From Brenneria roseae subsp. roseae (GTDB lineage: Bacteria; Pseudomonadota; Gammaproteobacteria; Enterobacterales; Enterobacteriaceae), in the NCBI RefSeq assembly GCF_003115845.1, contig NZ_KZ819024.1, forward strand, positions 248,001 to 312,000: a stretch of 64,000 bases of DNA. The letters run 5' to 3'. Shown piece after piece: positions 29,671 to 42,970 of this stretch; within the stretch, counting starts at the first letter, position 1; every line of letters starts with the position of its first letter. The position numbers were made by a program, and so were the translations under genes. The notes under the pieces were generated by a model that had not been told where the DNA came from, ran no database searches, and worked only from the letters and a program-made list of their open reading frames with translations.

Positions 29671-32034
29671 ATGCAGACTCGTCAGGGTTTTCTGCTTACC
29701 CGCCACTGGCACGACACACCTGCCGGTACGCAGGTGGAATTCTGGTTGGCGACCGATGACGGTCCCGTGCTGGCTCGTCTTCCTGCCCAACAGGCTGTCG
29801 CCTTTATTCCTGTTTCACAAGAATCACAGGCCCGCGTGTTATTAAGTCAGGATAAGCATTGGCGGCTACGTCCGTTGGCATTGCAGGATTTCCATCACCA
29901 GCCGCTGCTTGGGCTGTATTGTTCTCAATACCGCCAGCTCCTCCGGTTGGAAAAACGATTGCGGGAAGGCGGCGTTCAGGTTTACGAAGCCGACATTCGC
30001 CCGCCTGAACGCTTTCTCATGGAGCGTTTTATTACGGCTCCCGTATGGCTCAGCGGCGAGACCGCGTCATCAAGCCTGCTAACGCAGGTTCGCATGAAAC
30101 CGAACGCCGACTACCGTCCCAATCTGAAACTGGTCTCACTGGATATAGAGACCAACCGCCATGGCGAACTGTACTGCATTGGGCTGGAAGGCTGTGGACT
30201 ACGTCAGGTTTATATGCTCGGCCCGGCGAACGGAACGCCCGCCGGCTCAGATGATTTCACGCTGGAATATGTCGCCAGCCGCCCCCAACTACTGGAAAAG
30301 TTGAATCATTGGCTGCAACTGCACGACCCCGATGCCATTATCGGCTGGAATCTGGTGCAGTTCGACCTGCGCGTACTGCAAAAACACGCCGAACGCTATC
30401 GCATCCCACTGCGTCTGGGCCGCAATGGCGGCGAGTTGGAATGGCGCGAGCACGGCTTCAAGCAAGGACATTTCTTTGCCAGCGCCGCAGGACGATTGAT
30501 TATTGATGGCATTGAAGCCCTGAAGTCAGCCACCTGGAACTTTGCCTCATTCAGTCTGGAGTTTGTCGCGCAAACGTTGCTGGGTGAAGGAAAGGCCATT
30601 GATACCCCCTACCAGCGCATGGATGAAATCGATCGCCGTTTTGCCGAAGACAAACCCGCCCTTGCCCGCTACAACCTACAGGATTGCGAACTGGTCACAC
30701 GCATCTTCGCCAAAACCGAGTTACTTTCCTTCCTGCTGGAGCGCGCCAGCGTGACGGGGTTGGCCGCCGATCGCAACGGCGGCTCTGTCGCGGCCTTTAC
30801 CCATCTCTACCTGCCACGCATGCACCGGGTTGGCTATGTTGCTCCGAATCTGGGAGAGGTTGCGCTGGAAGGCAGCCCCGGTGGATTTGTCATGGATTCA
30901 CGTCCCGGTTTGTACGATTCGGTTCTGGTACTCGATTACAAAAGTCTGTATCCCTCGATTATCCGTACCTTCCTCATCGATCCGGTGGGTCTTGCCGTCG
31001 GGATGCAACACCCTGATGAACAACACGCCGTTGCCGGGTTTCGCGGCGCCTGGTTCTCTCGCGACACACACTGTCTGCCCGCCATTGTCGATCAGATCTG
31101 GCAAGGACGCGAAGCCGCCAAGCGCGCCAATAATAAACCGCTGTCTCAGGCGTTGAAAATCATCATGAACGCCTTTTACGGCGTGTTAGGCGCCACCGGC
31201 TGCCGCTTTTTCGATCCTCGCCTCGCCTCCTCCATCACCATGCGCGGCCACGAAATCATGCGTAAAACGCGTGAACTGATTGAAGAACAAGGATATGAGG
31301 TCATTTATGGCGATACCGATTCCACCTTCGTCTGGCTTAAACGCGCTCATAATGAAGAACAGGCGGCGCATATCGGCAAAATGCTGGTGCAACACGTTAA
31401 TCAATGGTGGCGACAGCATTTACAGCAAACCCAGCAGTTGACCAGCGCACTGGAGTTGGAATTCGAAACGCACTTTTGCCGCTTTCTGATGCCGACCATT
31501 CGCGGTGCGGAACAGGGAAGCAAAAAGCGCTACGCGGGGATGATGAGTACGCCGCAAGGCGAAAAAATGGTGTTTAAAGGTCTGGAAACGGTGCGTACAG
31601 ACTGGACGCCGCTGGCGCAACAATTCCAGCAGCAGCTTTATTTACGCATTTTTCAGCAAAAACCCTACCAGGAATGGCTGCGAGAATACGTCAGCAACAC
31701 GCTGAACGGCGAATTTGATGACCTGCTGATCTATCGTAAACGGCTGCGGCGTCGTCTTGACGATTATCAACGCAATGTCCCGCCACACGCCCGGGCAGCA
31801 AAAATCGCCGACGACTATAACCGCCAGCAGGGACGCCCGCTGCAATACCAGAACGGCGGCTGGATTAGTTATGTCATCACCACCAACGGACCGGAGCCGC
31901 TGGAAACCCGGCATTCGCCACTGGACTATCAGCATTACGTCGAGCGCCAGCTACAACCTGTCGCCGATGCGATTCTTCCTTTCCTTCACGATGATTTTGC
32001 TACACTGGTTACCGGTCAGATGGGGTTATTTTAA
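29671..32034 (+). CDS. polB: DNA polymerase II
   Basis: 787 aa from the ATG at 29671 (E. coli 783); the preceding codon is GTG and a TTG lies 8 codons upstream. Family-B polymerase with 3'-5' exonuclease: Exo [13 protein letters not shown] (about 158-169), polymerase motif [13 protein letters not shown], motif [14 protein letters not shown], and motif C YGDTDSTF. It acts in SOS-induced replication restart and lesion bypass. rapA follows on the same strand, as in E. coli; upstream, the ara genes are replaced by the diguanylate cyclase gene. Confidence 0.96.
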   Translation: MQTRQGFLLTRHWHDTPAGTQVEFWLATDDGPVLARLPAQQAVAFIPVSQESQARVLLSQDKHWRLRPLALQDFHHQPLLGLYCSQYRQLLRLEKRLREGGVQVYEADIRPPERFLMERFITAPVWLSGETASSSLLTQVRMKPNADYRPNLKLVSLDIETNRHGELYCIGLEGCGLRQVYMLGPANGTPAGSDDFTLEYVASRPQLLEKLNHWLQLHDPDAIIGWNLVQFDLRVLQKHAERYRIPLRLGRNGGELEWREHGFKQGHFFASAAGRLIIDGIEALKSATWNFASFSLEFVAQTLLGEGKAIDTPYQRMDEIDRRFAEDKPALARYNLQDCELVTRIFAKTELLSFLLERASVTGLAADRNGGSVAAFTHLYLPRMHRVGYVAPNLGEVALEGSPGGFVMDSRPGLYDSVLVLDYKSLYPSIIRTFLIDPVGLAVGMQHPDEQHAVAGFRGAWFSRDTHCLPAIVDQIWQGREAAKRANNKPLSQALKIIMNAFYGVLGATGCRFFDPRLASSITMRGHEIMRKTRELIEEQGYEVIYGDTDSTFVWLKRAHNEEQAAHIGKMLVQHVNQWWRQHLQQTQQLTSALELEFETHFCRFLMPTIRGAEQGSKKRYAGMMSTPQGEKMVFKGLETVRTDWTPLAQQFQQQLYLRIFQQKPYQEWLREYVSNTLNGEFDDLLIYRKRLRRRLDDYQRNVPPHARAAKIADDYNRQQGRPLQYQNGGWISYVITTNGPEPLETRHSPLDYQHYVERQLQPVADAILPFLHDDFATLVTGQMGLF

Positions 32035-32225
32035 TGACCGGAACCCGCTCAGGGCGTTTGAACAGGTGACGAACGCGTCGCCTTCCATTACCATAGCGCC
32101 CTTTCTGAATTGACGTCATCAGCATAATTATCTTATTCGTGCCGGGCAGACGAGCGCTGTCGGACATGAATGACAAAACAAACCCGACACTCCCCCGACA
32201 CAGACAAAAATCGAGCTAAGAATCT

Positions 32226-35129
32226 ATGCCTTTTACACTTGGTCAACGCTGGATCAGCGATACGGAAAGCGAACTTGGATTGGGGACGGTGGTTGCCGTC
32301 GACACGCGGATGATAACGCTGCTTTTCCCGGCCAGCGGTGAAAACCGACTTTATTCCCGCAGCGATTCGCCCATCACGCGAGTGATGTTTAACCCCGGTG
32401 ATACCGTTACCAGCCACGAAGGTTGGCAGTTGAAGGTCGAGGAAGTCCGCGAAGAAAAAGGTTTACTGGTGTACTGCGGCCAGCGTCTGGACGACGAATC
32501 ACCGGCGGAATTACGTGAAGTCCTGCTGGATAGCAGACTGACTTTCAATAAGCCGCAGGATCGGTTATTTGCGGGTCAGATTGACCGGATGGATCGTTTT
32601 GCCCTGCGCTATCGTGCCCGCAAGCATCAGAATGAACAGGCCTTGCAACAGTGGGGAGGACTGCGCGGCATGCGTGCCAGTCTGATCCCTCATCAGTTGC
32701 ATATTGCCTATGAAGTGGGACAGCGCCATGCGCCGCGCGTATTGCTGGCGGACGAAGTCGGTCTGGGGAAAACCATTGAAGCCGGGATGATCATCCACCA
32801 GCAACTGCTTGCCGGCCGTGCGGAAAGGGTGTTGATCATTGTGCCGGAGACGTTGCAGCACCAGTGGCTGGTAGAAATGCTGCGCCGCTTCAATCTGCTG
32901 TTCTCGCTGTTTGATGATGAACGCTATGCTGAAGCCAAACTGGACAGCGGCAACCCCTTTGAAACCGAGCAGTTGGTCATCTGTTCACTCGGTTTCGTCC
33001 AGCGGGACGCCCAGCGTTTTGAACAGTTGGTTAACGCCAACTGGGGTCTGCTGGTGGTGGATGAGGCTCACCATCTGTCATGGAGTGAAGCTACCCCAAG
33101 CCCTGAATATCAGGCGGTTGAACAGCTGGCCAGAAATATTCCCGCCGTGCTGCTGCTGACCGCAACGCCAGAACAGTTAGGCCAGCAGAGCCACTTTGCG
33201 CGTCTGCGTTTGCTCGACCCCAATCGTTTTCATGACTATCGGGAATTCATTGCCGAACAGCAGCAATACCGTCCGGTGGCCGATGCCGTAACCCTGCTGC
33301 TGGCAGGAGGCAAGGCGCAAACCGCCGAGCTTAACGCGCTGAGTGAATTGCTGGGTGAACAGGATATTGAACCGTTGCTGAAAGCCATCAACAGCGACAG
33401 CGACGACAACCAGCGTGCGCGTCAGGAACTGATCACCATGCTGATGGATCGCCACGGCACCAGCCGCGTGCTGTTCCGTAATACCCGTCAGGGCGTGAAA
33501 GGCTTTCCGCAGCGTATTCTGCACCAAATCCGTCTGCCGTTGCCGGCGCAGTATCAAACGGCCATCAAGGTCTCCGGGATCGTGGAGGCGGGCAAACCGC
33601 CCGAGGCCCGCGCCCGCGATATGCTGTACCCGGAACAGATTTACCAACAGCTGGAAGGCGATGACGCGACCTGGTGGAATTTCGATCCGCGCGTTGAGTG
33701 GCTGCTCAATTACCTGACGACCCATCGTGATAAAAAAGTGCTGGTGATCTGCGCGCAGGCGGCAACCGCGCTACATCTGGAGCAGGTGCTTCGTACCCGC
33801 GAAGCCATCCGTGCCGCAGTTTTCCATGAAGGGTTGTCCATTCTTGAGCGCGATCGCGCAGCCGCCTATTTCGCCTCTGAAGAAGAAGGGGCGCAGGTAT
33901 TGATTTGTTCCGAGATCGGTTCCGAAGGCCGCAACTTCCAGTTTGCCAGCCATTTGATCATGTTTGATCTGCCGTTCAACCCGGATCTGCTGGAGCAGCG
34001 TATCGGCCGACTGGATCGTATTGGTCAGACACAGCAGATTCAGATCCTGATCCCGTATCTGGAAAACACCGCACAAGCCCTGCTGGTACGTTGGTATCAC
34101 GAAGGACTGGATGCTTTTGAACACACCTGCCCAACCGGACGAACCATCTACGACGCCCACTATACGCAATTGATTGAACGATTGCTGACGCCAGGCGAAC
34201 AAGCAGGTCTGGATGAGTTTATCCATGCCTGCCGGCAACAGCATGAACAGTTGAAACAGCAGCTTGAACAGGGACGCGACCGTTTGCTGGAAATGCATTC
34301 CAACGGCGGCGAACAGGCTCAGATGCTGGCGCAAGGCATCGCCGAGCAGGATAATGATGTCAATCTGGTGACGTTTGCGCTGAACCTGTTTGATATCGTG
34401 GGCATCAATCAGGAAGATCGCAGCGATAACCTGATTGTGCTGACGCCGTCCGATCATATGCTGGTGCCGGATTTCCCCGGTTTACCGCAGGATGGCTGCA
34501 CCATTACGTTCGATCGCGAGCAGGCGCTGTCTCGTGAAGACGCCCAGTTTATCAGTTGGGAACATCCGTTAATCCGGAATGGTCTTGACCTGATTCTCTC
34601 CGGCGATACCGGCAGCTGTGCCGTATCACTGTTGAAAAACAAGGCGTTGCCGGTGGGCACGCTGCTGGCTGAACTGGTTTATGTGGTGGAAGCGCAGGCG
34701 CCGAAACATCTGCAACTGACGCGTTTTCTGCCGCCGACGCCGGTCCGTCTGCTGATGGATCGCAAAGGCGCAAACCTTGCTGCGCAGGTTGAATTTGAAA
34801 GCTTCAATCGTCAGCTCAACGCCGTGAACCGTCATACCTCCAGCAAGCTGGTGAATGCGGTACAGGCGGATGTCCATGCGATGTTGCAGCAGGCCGAATC
34901 GCTGATGGAAGAACAGGCTCGCCAGTTGATTACGGACGCGCAACATCAGGCCGATCAACAGCTGCGTCGCGAACTGGAACGCCTGGAAGCGCTGAAGGCC
35001 GTGAATCCCAATATCCGTGAAGATGAACTGAAAGCATTGGAAGATCAACGCGAGCAGGTACTGAGCAACCTTCATCAGGCCAACTGGCGCCTGGATGCTA
35101 TTCGTCTGGTGGTGGTCACGCATCAGTAA
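32226..35129 (+). CDS. rapA: RNA polymerase-associated ATPase RapA
   Basis: 967 aa (E. coli 968). It is a Swi2/Snf2-type ATPase that binds RNA polymerase and helps recycle it after transcription. Tudor-like N-terminal domains (about 1-105) begin [20 protein letters not shown]. Helicase motif I is [16 protein letters not shown] (about 171-186), motif [12 protein letters not shown], and motif [15 protein letters not shown]. The C-terminal region is helical and Gln-rich. Flanked by polB and rluA as in E. coli. Confidence 0.97.
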   Translation: MPFTLGQRWISDTESELGLGTVVAVDTRMITLLFPASGENRLYSRSDSPITRVMFNPGDTVTSHEGWQLKVEEVREEKGLLVYCGQRLDDESPAELREVLLDSRLTFNKPQDRLFAGQIDRMDRFALRYRARKHQNEQALQQWGGLRGMRASLIPHQLHIAYEVGQRHAPRVLLADEVGLGKTIEAGMIIHQQLLAGRAERVLIIVPETLQHQWLVEMLRRFNLLFSLFDDERYAEAKLDSGNPFETEQLVICSLGFVQRDAQRFEQLVNANWGLLVVDEAHHLSWSEATPSPEYQAVEQLARNIPAVLLLTATPEQLGQQSHFARLRLLDPNRFHDYREFIAEQQQYRPVADAVTLLLAGGKAQTAELNALSELLGEQDIEPLLKAINSDSDDNQRARQELITMLMDRHGTSRVLFRNTRQGVKGFPQRILHQIRLPLPAQYQTAIKVSGIVEAGKPPEARARDMLYPEQIYQQLEGDDATWWNFDPRVEWLLNYLTTHRDKKVLVICAQAATALHLEQVLRTREAIRAAVFHEGLSILERDRAAAYFASEEEGAQVLICSEIGSEGRNFQFASHLIMFDLPFNPDLLEQRIGRLDRIGQTQQIQILIPYLENTAQALLVRWYHEGLDAFEHTCPTGRTIYDAHYTQLIERLLTPGEQAGLDEFIHACRQQHEQLKQQLEQGRDRLLEMHSNGGEQAQMLAQGIAEQDNDVNLVTFALNLFDIVGINQEDRSDNLIVLTPSDHMLVPDFPGLPQDGCTITFDREQALSREDAQFISWEHPLIRNGLDLILSGDTGSCAVSLLKNKALPVGTLLAELVYVVEAQAPKHLQLTRFLPPTPVRLLMDRKGANLAAQVEFESFNRQLNAVNRHTSSKLVNAVQADVHAMLQQAESLMEEQARQLITDAQHQADQQLRRELERLEALKAVNPNIREDELKALEDQREQVLSNLHQANWRLDAIRLVVVTHQ

Positions 35130-35133
35130 GCGC

Positions 35134-35164
35134 TTCCCACACCCCTCCCTTTACCGGGGAGGGA
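35134..35164 (+). terminator. Hairpin between rapA and rluA
   Basis: CCCTCCC with GGGAGGG and a 7-nt loop, directly after the rapA stop. No T tract, so a transcript-end or stability role is uncertain. Confidence 0.3.
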
Positions 35165-35209
35165 CCATAGCGACCAACTTTATCAGCAGTCTGAAAAAAG
35201 GCACGACAG

Positions 35210-35863
35210 ATGGAACCGTACAATCCTCCCACCGATCCCTGGTTGCATATTCTTTATCAGGATCAACACATTGTGGTGGTAAACAAACCCAGCGGATTAT
35301 TGTCCGTTCCTGGTCGGGCGCCGGAGCACAAAGACAGCGTGATGAGCCGTATTCAGGCCGACTATCCGACGGCCGAATCCGTGCACCGTCTGGATATGGC
35401 TACCAGCGGGGTGATGGTGGTCGCCCTGACAAAAGCGGCCGAACGCGAGTTAAAACGGCAGTTCCGCGAACGTGAGCCGAAAAAATCCTATCTGGCCCGC
35501 GTGTGGGGATTGATGGAGCACGATGAAGGATTAATCGACCTGCCCTTGATTTGCGACTGGCCGAACCGTCCAAAACAGAAAGTCTGTTTTGAGCAGGGTA
35601 AACCCGCGCAGACAGAATACCAGGTTGTGTCCCGCGATAACGATGGTACCACCAGAGTCAGGCTGATGCCGATAACCGGTCGTTCTCACCAGCTCAGGGT
35701 TCACTTACTGGCGCTCGGCCACCCTATTCTCGGCGACGGTTTTTATGCTCATCCACAAGCCAAAGCAATGGCGCCTCGCCTGCTGCTGCACGCGCAGGAG
35801 CTCTGCATCACGCATCCTGAATTTAAAACGCCCATGCACTTTCGCTGCGAAGCGGATTTTTGA
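35210..35863 (+). CDS. rluA: Pseudouridine synthase RluA
   Basis: 217 aa (E. coli 219). It makes pseudouridine at 23S rRNA position 746 and at position 32 of some tRNAs (known specificity of the family). The catalytic Asp is in VHRLDMATSGVMV (about 62-74). Other signatures are VVNKPSGLLSVPGR and ITGRSHQLRVHLLALGHPIL. It starts about 80 nt after rapA in the same direction. Confidence 0.96.
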   Translation: MEPYNPPTDPWLHILYQDQHIVVVNKPSGLLSVPGRAPEHKDSVMSRIQADYPTAESVHRLDMATSGVMVVALTKAAERELKRQFREREPKKSYLARVWGLMEHDEGLIDLPLICDWPNRPKQKVCFEQGKPAQTEYQVVSRDNDGTTRVRLMPITGRSHQLRVHLLALGHPILGDGFYAHPQAKAMAPRLLLHAQELCITHPEFKTPMHFRCEADF

Positions 35864-35967
35864 AGATCGTGTTCGTTGTCTGCAACAGGATGATGAAAAC
35901 AGGAAAGCGATAAGAACGTGGTGAGGCAGAACAGAAAAAACCACCGGTGAGGAAAAAAGAGATAGCG

Positions 35968-36837
35968 TTATTTCACTTGATTCGCGCTTTTTAGCAGCTC
36001 ATAAGCGGCCTGAATATCCTGCGCTTTCCGCTTGGCCATATCCATCATCCTTGGCGACAGCCCTTTCGCCACCAGTTTATCCGGATGGTGCTCGCTCATC
36101 AGTTTTCGGTAGGCTCGTTTAATCGTCGCCGCATCATCGTTGCGGCGAACCCCAAGCGTTCGACAGGCGCTTTCCACCGTTGGCCCACGCGGCACCGTAA
36201 AGGAGCGCTGGCCGCCATAAGAGTGTCCGCCGGATGACTGGCTGCGGCGCTGATGGGATTTATTGCCCTGCTTCGCACCGCCGTGTCTGGACTGGCTGGC
36301 GCTACTTTCCATGTTACGCAGGAAAAACTCGAACTGTTCCCGGGTAACGCCCAGCTCATCGGCGATAACATACAACACGCGTCTTTCGTTCGGATGCAAC
36401 ACGCCATCCACAAAAGCGACTTGAAGCTGAATTTCCAGAAACATCTTAATCAGATCAAAGCGGCCAAGGCAGGCATCGCGCAGCTTGCGTAATTTGATAC
36501 GTAAAGGGAAATGGCTGGCCTTTCCTTCACGGAAAGCCTGTTGCGCCGCACTTCTCGCTTCGCCAAACAGCTCAAGACGATCCATTATTTTGGTCGCAAT
36601 CTGAATATCGGCTTCCGTTACCCGGCCTTTGGACTTGGTAAGGTGCCCCATAGCCTGAAAAGTCGTGAGAAAAAACAGCGCCTGACGGGTCGATTGGGCT
36701 GAAAAAAAGTTACGGCGACGCGATGCCCTGGCCCTATCGACCCAATGCCCCATCAGCAGTCCCATAATCATTCCCCAGATGCCGCCGCTCGACATAATTC
36801 CCAGCGCAAGCCCCAGCAACTTTCCCCAATACCGCAT
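35968..36837 (-). CDS. djlA: Membrane-anchored DnaJ-like co-chaperone DjlA
   Basis: 289 aa (E. coli 271). One N-terminal TM helix with a glycine-rich face (about 6-30), a TerB-like central domain with [15 protein letters not shown] (about 64-78), a Gly/Ser/His-rich linker that is longer than in E. coli, and a C-terminal J domain (about 220-289) with the HPD motif in [12 protein letters not shown]. It stimulates DnaK and is linked to the Rcs envelope response. Divergent from lptD, as in E. coli. Confidence 0.95.
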   Translation of the reverse strand: MRYWGKLLGLALGIMSSGGIWGMIMGLLMGHWVDRARASRRRNFFSAQSTRQALFFLTTFQAMGHLTKSKGRVTEADIQIATKIMDRLELFGEARSAAQQAFREGKASHFPLRIKLRKLRDACLGRFDLIKMFLEIQLQVAFVDGVLHPNERRVLYVIADELGVTREQFEFFLRNMESSASQSRHGGAKQGNKSHQRRSQSSGGHSYGGQRSFTVPRGPTVESACRTLGVRRNDDAATIKRAYRKLMSEHHPDKLVAKGLSPRMMDMAKRKAQDIQAAYELLKSANQVK

Positions 36838-37023
36838 ATACTCCTCAAATCCTCATGCCGTCGGCTAAAAATTGCTTTATCATACCCGTCATTTATCTTT
36901 GCACCTAACGGCAGTGCGCATAAAGCAGTGGGGATTTAACACTGGCGCAACGCTGACGAGTGATATAGTCTCTGACCGTTTGCCGGCATGATGCCCCTGA
37001 TGACGGAACACCTGATACCGCGT

Positions 37024-39387
37024 ATGAAAAAAAGTTTCCCAACCCTGCTGGCCACTCTGATTTGGTCGGCGCTTTATAGCCAGCATGCGCTGGCCGATCT
37101 TGCCGAACAGTGTATGCTGGGCGTACCTACGTACAACAGGCCGCTGGTAACCGGCGATCCTGATCAACTGCCCGTCAATATTCAGGCCGACAAAACAGAG
37201 GCTAACTACCCCGATAACGCCCGATTCATCGGCAATGTCAACATTCAGCAGGGTAATAGTATCCTGACTGCCGAGCAGGTGGAGCTTAATCAGGTTGAAG
37301 CCGCCGCTCAGGGGTCTGCGCCCACACGCACCGTTACCGCAACGGGAAACGTGCACTATGATGATAATCAGGTCATTTTGAAAGGCCCCAAAGCCTGGTC
37401 GAACCTTAATACTAAAGATACCGATGTTTATGACGGTAACTACCAGATGGTTGGCCGTCAGGGCCGCGGTTCTGCCGACAAAATGAAAATGCGCGACAGT
37501 AATCGCTACACCATTTTGGAAAACGGGTCGTTTACCTCTTGCCTGCCGGGCGATAATAGCTGGAGCGTCGTCGGTTCGGAAGTGATTCAGGATCGCGAAG
37601 AACAGGTAGCTGAAATCTGGAACGCCCGTTTCAAAATTGGCAACGTTCCCGTGTTCTACAGCCCGTACTTGCAATTACCCATTGGCGATAGACGCCGCTC
37701 AGGCTTCCTGATCCCGAATGCCAAATACGGCAGCAGCAACGGTTTTGAATTACTGACGCCATACTACTGGAATATCGCGCCAAACTTTGATGCGACGATC
37801 ACACCCCATCTGCAAACCAAACGCGGGGTGCAGTGGCAAAACGAATTCCGTTATCTGACGACACCGGGCCTCGGCACCATTCAACTTGACTGGCTGCCAA
37901 GCGATAACGAATATTCCAGAACCGTCCCGCAGGATGATAACGATACCCGCTGGTTGTTCCACTGGGACCATAGCGGCGTCATGGATCAGGTGTGGCGTTT
38001 TGACGCCGATTACACCAAGGTCAGCGACGATCGCTATTTCACCGATCTGGACTCCGAATATGGTTCGACAACCGACGGGTACGCCACCCAAAAGCTCAGC
38101 GTCGGCTATGCCAACCAGAACTGGGATACGGCGCTGTCCACCAAGCAATTTCAGGTTTTCTCCACGTCGACCACCCGGGATGTCTACCGTGCCGAACCGC
38201 AACTTGATATCAACTACTATCAGAATGATATCGGCCCGGTTGATCTGCACCTTTATGGTCAGGCAGTAAAATTTACCAACGTCAACGAGAACCGTCCTGA
38301 AGCGACGCGTATACATTTTGAACCCGCACTGAACCTGCCTCTGGCCAATCGCTGGGGGAGCCTGACGACCGAGGCTCGTCTGCTGGCGACACATTACCAG
38401 CAGGAAAATCTGGACCGTTACCGCGCCGATCCCACCGTTAGCGATACCAATAAAGATGCGCTGAAAGATTCGGTAAACCGCGTCATGCCACAGTACAAAG
38501 TCGATGGCAAACTGGTTTTTGAGCGTGAGATGGACTGGTCGCAAGGCTATACCCAGACGCTGGAGCCGCGGGCGCAATATCTGTACGTGCCGTACCGCAA
38601 TCAAAGCAACATCCACACCTATGATTCGACGCTGCTACAGGCCGACTACTCCGGTCTGTTCCGTGAACGAACCTACAGCGGTCTGGATCGTATCGCTTCA
38701 GCCAACCAGATCGCGACCGGGGTGACTTCGCGTATTTATGATGATGAGCTGGTTGAACGTTTTAATGCTTCCATAGGTCAAATCTATTACTTCGATCGTC
38801 CGCGTACTGGCGACAACAATACCGCGCTCGATCAAAGTAAAAGTAACGGCAGTCTGGTGTGGGCTGGGGATAGCTACCTGAAAATCGACGATAGCTGGGG
38901 TCTTCGCGGTGGTTTGCAGTACGATAATCGTCTTAACGAAGTCGCGTTGGGTGATGCCGTAGTGGAATACCGCAGAGATGCCGAACGTCTGGTTCAGTTG
39001 AACTATCGCTATGCCAGCGCCCAGTACATTCAGGCGATGTTGCCCAATGTACAGAATCCGGGCTTCCAGCAGGGCATTTCGCAAATAGGCCTGACAGCCA
39101 GTTGGCCAATTGTCGATCGCTGGGCCGTTGTTGGTGCATATTATTACGATACCAAGGCCAATCAGCCTGCCAACCAGATGATTGGCGTGCAGTATAATAC
39201 CTGCTGCTGGGCCGTCAGCGTCGGTTATGAACGTAAAATCACCGACTGGAACACGGCTAGCCACAGCAGTGAATATGACAACAAGGTATCGTTTAATATC
39301 GAATTACGTGGCTTAAGCAATAATTACAGCCTGGGTTCTGAGAAGATGCTGCGTTCCGGTATTTTACCTTACCAGCGCGCGTTCTGA
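37024..39387 (+). CDS. lptD: LPS-assembly protein LptD
   Basis: 787 aa from [20 protein letters not shown] (E. coli 784); an upstream ATG at 36988 adds 12 unlikely residues. Signal peptide cleaved after HALA. It is the outer-membrane beta-barrel of the LPS translocon with LptE. An N-terminal OstA jellyroll (about 40-200) contains [18 protein letters not shown]; the barrel follows. The four disulfide cysteines are all present: QC near 31, SC in [11 protein letters not shown], and the adjacent pair in [14 protein letters not shown]. Followed by surA, which helps assemble it. Confidence 0.97.
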   Translation: MKKSFPTLLATLIWSALYSQHALADLAEQCMLGVPTYNRPLVTGDPDQLPVNIQADKTEANYPDNARFIGNVNIQQGNSILTAEQVELNQVEAAAQGSAPTRTVTATGNVHYDDNQVILKGPKAWSNLNTKDTDVYDGNYQMVGRQGRGSADKMKMRDSNRYTILENGSFTSCLPGDNSWSVVGSEVIQDREEQVAEIWNARFKIGNVPVFYSPYLQLPIGDRRRSGFLIPNAKYGSSNGFELLTPYYWNIAPNFDATITPHLQTKRGVQWQNEFRYLTTPGLGTIQLDWLPSDNEYSRTVPQDDNDTRWLFHWDHSGVMDQVWRFDADYTKVSDDRYFTDLDSEYGSTTDGYATQKLSVGYANQNWDTALSTKQFQVFSTSTTRDVYRAEPQLDINYYQNDIGPVDLHLYGQAVKFTNVNENRPEATRIHFEPALNLPLANRWGSLTTEARLLATHYQQENLDRYRADPTVSDTNKDALKDSVNRVMPQYKVDGKLVFEREMDWSQGYTQTLEPRAQYLYVPYRNQSNIHTYDSTLLQADYSGLFRERTYSGLDRIASANQIATGVTSRIYDDELVERFNASIGQIYYFDRPRTGDNNTALDQSKSNGSLVWAGDSYLKIDDSWGLRGGLQYDNRLNEVALGDAVVEYRRDAERLVQLNYRYASAQYIQAMLPNVQNPGFQQGISQIGLTASWPIVDRWAVVGAYYYDTKANQPANQMIGVQYNTCCWAVSVGYERKITDWNTASHSSEYDNKVSFNIELRGLSNNYSLGSEKMLRSGILPYQRAF

Positions 39388-39471
39388 TGAGCATGCCATA
39401 CGGCAGTCGTGCAGACAGGTTGTATCAATGAAACTTTTAACCCGCCTTGCGGATGAGATAATGGGAAAGGT

Positions 39472-40764
39472 ATGAATAACTGGAGAACGCTTATTCTCGG
39501 ATTGGCACTGAGTGCCTCTACCGCGTTCGCAGCACCACAGGTGGTTGATAAAGTCGCGGCGGTGGTGGATAACAGCGTCGTGTTGGAAAGTGATGTAAAC
39601 AGCCTCTTGCAGTCGGTGAAACTGAATGCGCAGCAGGCGGGGCAGCAATTGCCGGATGACGCCACATTACGCCATCAAATTACCGATCGGCTGATCATGG
39701 ATAACATCATTCTGCAAATGGCGCAGAAGATGGGCATCCAGATTACGGATGAACAGCTGGATCAGGCTATTGGCAACATTGCGGCCCAGAACCGTATGTC
39801 AGTTGATCAATTAAGAAGTCAGCTGGCTTACGAAGGACTGAACTACAACACTTACCGTAACCAGATCCGTAAAGAGATGCTGATTGCGGAAGTGCGCAAC
39901 AATGAAGTCCGTCGCCGGGTAACGGTTTTACCGCAGGAAGTCGATGCGCTGGCCAAGCAGATTGCCAACCAGACCGGCGAAGACGCTGAATTAAACCTGA
40001 GCCATATCCTGATTCCACTGTCGGAAAACCCCAGCCAGCAGCAGGTGGATGAGGCAGAAAATCTGGCCGCTTCACTGGTAAAACAAATCAATGAAGGCGC
40101 CGATTTCGGTAAACTGGCGATGACCTACTCTGCGGATTCCCAGGCGCTGCAAGGCGGACAAATGGGATGGGGCAAGCTACAGGAAATCCCTACCCTGTTT
40201 GCAGACCGATTGACTCAGGCGCAAAAAGGCCAGATCGTCGGCCCGATTCGTTCTGGCGTTGGTTTCCATATTCTACGGGTTAACGACATTCGCGGCAGTG
40301 ATAAAACGGTTTCGGTCACTGAAACGCACGCACGCCATATTTTGTTGAAACCTTCGGTTGTAATGACCGACAGCCAGGCACAAGCCAGACTGGAAGAGGT
40401 TGCACAGCAGATTAAGAATGGGACGACGGATTTCGCTACCCAGGCCAGACAGCTTTCACAGGATCCCGGTTCGGCCAATCAGGGCGGCGATCTCGGCTGG
40501 GCGTCTCCGGATATGTACGATCCCGCATTCCGTGATGCCTTGTTGAAACTGAAAAAAGGCGAAGTCAGCCAACCTATTCATTCTTCTTTTGGCTGGCATC
40601 TGATCCAATTGCTGGATACCCGTCAGGTTGATAAAACCGATGCGGCGCAGAAAGAACAGGCATACCGTATGATCTTTAACCGTAAATTCGCCGAAGAGGC
40701 GCAAACCTGGATGCAGGAACAGCGTGCCGCGTCTTACGTGAAAGTCATCAATGGCGCAGACTGA
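39472..40764 (+). CDS. surA: Periplasmic chaperone and peptidyl-prolyl isomerase SurA
   Basis: 430 aa (E. coli 428). Signal peptide cleaved after STAFA. An N-terminal chaperone domain (about 20-170) is followed by two parvulin domains (about 172-272 and 282-382); the first has [12 protein letters not shown] and the second ARHILLKPS. The C-terminal helix ends in the [20 protein letters not shown] region. It escorts unfolded outer-membrane proteins, including LptD, to the Bam complex. Its stop overlaps the pdxA start. Confidence 0.97.
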   Translation: MNNWRTLILGLALSASTAFAAPQVVDKVAAVVDNSVVLESDVNSLLQSVKLNAQQAGQQLPDDATLRHQITDRLIMDNIILQMAQKMGIQITDEQLDQAIGNIAAQNRMSVDQLRSQLAYEGLNYNTYRNQIRKEMLIAEVRNNEVRRRVTVLPQEVDALAKQIANQTGEDAELNLSHILIPLSENPSQQQVDEAENLAASLVKQINEGADFGKLAMTYSADSQALQGGQMGWGKLQEIPTLFADRLTQAQKGQIVGPIRSGVGFHILRVNDIRGSDKTVSVTETHARHILLKPSVVMTDSQAQARLEEVAQQIKNGTTDFATQARQLSQDPGSANQGGDLGWASPDMYDPAFRDALLKLKKGEVSQPIHSSFGWHLIQLLDTRQVDKTDAAQKEQAYRMIFNRKFAEEAQTWMQEQRAASYVKVINGAD

Positions 40765-41765
40765 TGCAGACTGAGAGCGGTATCCCGCGCATTGCGATCA
40801 CCCCCGGCGAACCCGCCGGGATTGGTCCCGATTTGGTCATTGCGCTGGCGCAACAGTCATGGCCGGTTGAACTGGTGGTGTGCGCCGATCCCGATCTGTT
40901 GTTGAGCCGCGCGCTACGGTTGAATTTGCCGTTAACCTTACGCCACTACCAGCAACAACAACCGGCGAAGCCACAACAGGCGGGAAGTTTAACCGTTCTG
41001 CCCGTTACGACGCCGGCAACGGTGATGGCAGGCCAGCTTAATGTCAGCAATAGCGCTTATGTTATCGAGACGCTGGCGCGGGCATGCGACGGCTGCCTGA
41101 GCGGAGAATTTGCCGCGCTGGTTACCGGCCCTGTGCATAAAGGCATTATTAACGATGCCGGCGTTCCCTTCAGCGGCCATACCGAATTTTTCGCCGACCG
41201 TAGCGCTTGCGATCGGGTTGTCATGATGTTGGCAACAGAAGAGTTGCGGGTAGCGTTGGCCACCACCCATCTGCCGTTATCTGAAGTAGCAGGCGCGATC
41301 ACCCGGCAAAGTCTGCATGAAGTCATCACGATTTTGCATCGCGATCTACAGACCAGGTTTGGACTCGCCCAGCCGCAGATCTACGTTTGCGGCTTGAATC
41401 CGCATGCCGGCGAAGGCGGTCATATGGGCCGGGAAGAACTGGATATCATTACGCCGGCGTTGGACGAACTGCGCCAGCAAGGTATTACGCTGGTTGGCCC
41501 GCTGCCTGCGGATACGCTCTTCCAGCCCAAGTATTTGCAACACGCTGATGCGGTACTGGCGATGTATCACGATCAGGGCCTGCCGGTGCTGAAATATCAG
41601 GGATTTGGGCGTGCGGTCAATATCACGTTGGGGCTGCCGTTTATCCGAACGTCGGTCGATCATGGTACAGCCCTGGAGCTGGCGGCGACCGGCCGTGCCG
41701 ATCACGGCAGCTTTATCACGGCATTAAATCTTGCCATTAAAATGACACAACACATTAATGAATAA
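40764..41765 (+). CDS. pdxA: 4-hydroxythreonine-4-phosphate dehydrogenase
   Basis: 333 aa (E. coli 329). An NAD-dependent enzyme of pyridoxal 5'-phosphate synthesis. Signatures are [13 protein letters not shown] near the N-terminus, [20 protein letters not shown] (about 126-145, metal-binding His), [17 protein letters not shown] and [12 protein letters not shown]. It is translationally coupled to surA (TGATG overlap) and overlaps rsmA by 8 nt. Confidence 0.97.
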   Translation: MQTESGIPRIAITPGEPAGIGPDLVIALAQQSWPVELVVCADPDLLLSRALRLNLPLTLRHYQQQQPAKPQQAGSLTVLPVTTPATVMAGQLNVSNSAYVIETLARACDGCLSGEFAALVTGPVHKGIINDAGVPFSGHTEFFADRSACDRVVMMLATEELRVALATTHLPLSEVAGAITRQSLHEVITILHRDLQTRFGLAQPQIYVCGLNPHAGEGGHMGREELDIITPALDELRQQGITLVGPLPADTLFQPKYLQHADAVLAMYHDQGLPVLKYQGFGRAVNITLGLPFIRTSVDHGTALELAATGRADHGSFITALNLAIKMTQHINE

Positions 41766-42576
41766 TCGAGTACACCAAGGTCACTTCGCCCGTAAACGCT
41801 TTGGGCAAAACTTTTTAAGCGATCATTTCGTGATCGACAGTATTGTTTCAGCCATTCATCCGCAATCCGGACAGGCGATTGTCGAGATCGGTCCCGGCCT
41901 TGGCGCGCTGACGGCTCCGGTTGGCGAACGTATCGATCGCTTTACGGTGATCGAACTGGACAGGGATCTGGCGGCCAGACTAGAAACGCATCCGACGCTG
42001 AAAGACAAGCTGACCATCATTCAACAGGACGCGATGACGATTGATTTTTCGGTTCTGGCGGAGCAAGCTGGACAGCCGCTGCGGGTATTTGGCAATTTAC
42101 CGTATAATATTTCAACGCCGCTGATGTTCCATCTGTTCAGCTATACTCAGTCTATCCGTGACATGCATTTTATGTTACAGAAAGAAGTGGTTAACCGTCT
42201 GGTTGCCGGGCCTAACAGCAAGGCTTACGGTCGTCTGAGCGTGATGGCGCAATATTACTGTCAGATCATTCCGGTGCTGGAAGTACCGCCTACGGCGTTC
42301 AAGCCGGCGCCCAAAGTGGATTCCGCCGTGGTGCGTCTGGTTCCTCACGCTCTGGTTCCTCATCCGGTGAACGACATTCGCGTGTTAAGCCGCATCACGA
42401 CAGAAGCCTTTAATCAACGTCGTAAAACACTGCGTAACAGCCTGGGTAATCTCTTTACTCCGGAACAGCTGACTGAACTGGGCGTTGATCCGGGCTGCCG
42501 GGCGGAAAACGTTACCGTTGAGCAATATTGCCGGTTGGCAAACTGGCTGACCGAGCATCCTGCAACACAGGAATAA
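41758..42576 (+). CDS. rsmA: 16S rRNA dimethyladenosine transferase RsmA (KsgA)
   Basis: 272 aa (E. coli 273). It dimethylates A1518 and A1519 of 16S rRNA in late 30S assembly. Signatures are RFGQNFLSD near the N-terminus, the SAM-binding [10 protein letters not shown] (about 42-51) and the catalytic [10 protein letters not shown] (about 113-122). It overlaps the 3' end of pdxA; apaG follows 14 nt after its stop. Confidence 0.97.
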   Translation: MNNRVHQGHFARKRFGQNFLSDHFVIDSIVSAIHPQSGQAIVEIGPGLGALTAPVGERIDRFTVIELDRDLAARLETHPTLKDKLTIIQQDAMTIDFSVLAEQAGQPLRVFGNLPYNISTPLMFHLFSYTQSIRDMHFMLQKEVVNRLVAGPNSKAYGRLSVMAQYYCQIIPVLEVPPTAFKPAPKVDSAVVRLVPHALVPHPVNDIRVLSRITTEAFNQRRKTLRNSLGNLFTPEQLTELGVDPGCRAENVTVEQYCRLANWLTEHPATQE

Positions 42577-42590
42577 CTGGAGTCGTTGTG

Positions 42591-42968
42591 ATGATTAATG
42601 CGCCCCGAGTTTGTGTACAGGTCCAAAGTTTCTACGTCGAGTCACAGTCACAGCCTGATGAAGAACGTTTTATCTTTGCCTATACGATTACCGTCCGCAA
42701 TCTGGGGCGACATCCGGTGCGCTTGCTTGGCCGCTACTGGCTCATTACCAACGCCAACGGCCGTCAGACGGAAGTTCAAGGCGAAGGCGTGGTCGGCGAG
42801 CAGCCCCTGATACAACCCGGCGGTGAATTCCAGTATACCAGCGGTACGGTGCTGGAAACCCCGCTGGGAACCATGGAAGGTCACTACCAGATGATCGATC
42901 ATCAAGGCGATACATTTCAGGTCAGCATCCCTGTATTTCGTCTGGCAATTCCCTCACTGATACATTAA
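42591..42968 (+). CDS. apaG: ApaG (CorD) protein
   Basis: 125 aa, the E. coli length, from [20 protein letters not shown]. It has a single fibronectin-type-III-like beta-sandwich domain. Conserved core: [37 protein letters not shown], and [12 protein letters not shown]. The biochemical role is unclear; it is co-transcribed with apaH and rsmA. A GTG one codon upstream is an alternative start; the longer frame overlapping rsmA has no support. Confidence 0.95.
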   Translation: MINAPRVCVQVQSFYVESQSQPDEERFIFAYTITVRNLGRHPVRLLGRYWLITNANGRQTEVQGEGVVGEQPLIQPGGEFQYTSGTVLETPLGTMEGHYQMIDHQGDTFQVSIPVFRLAIPSLIH

Positions 42969-42970
42969 TT

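Noticed and set aside
35134-35164. Reading the rapA-rluA hairpin as part of a dispersed repeat family
   Set aside because: Only one copy is evident in this window and the motif is short and simple.
37750-38616. 288-codon frame antisense to lptD
   Set aside because: Shadow of a well-supported gene, without start signals.
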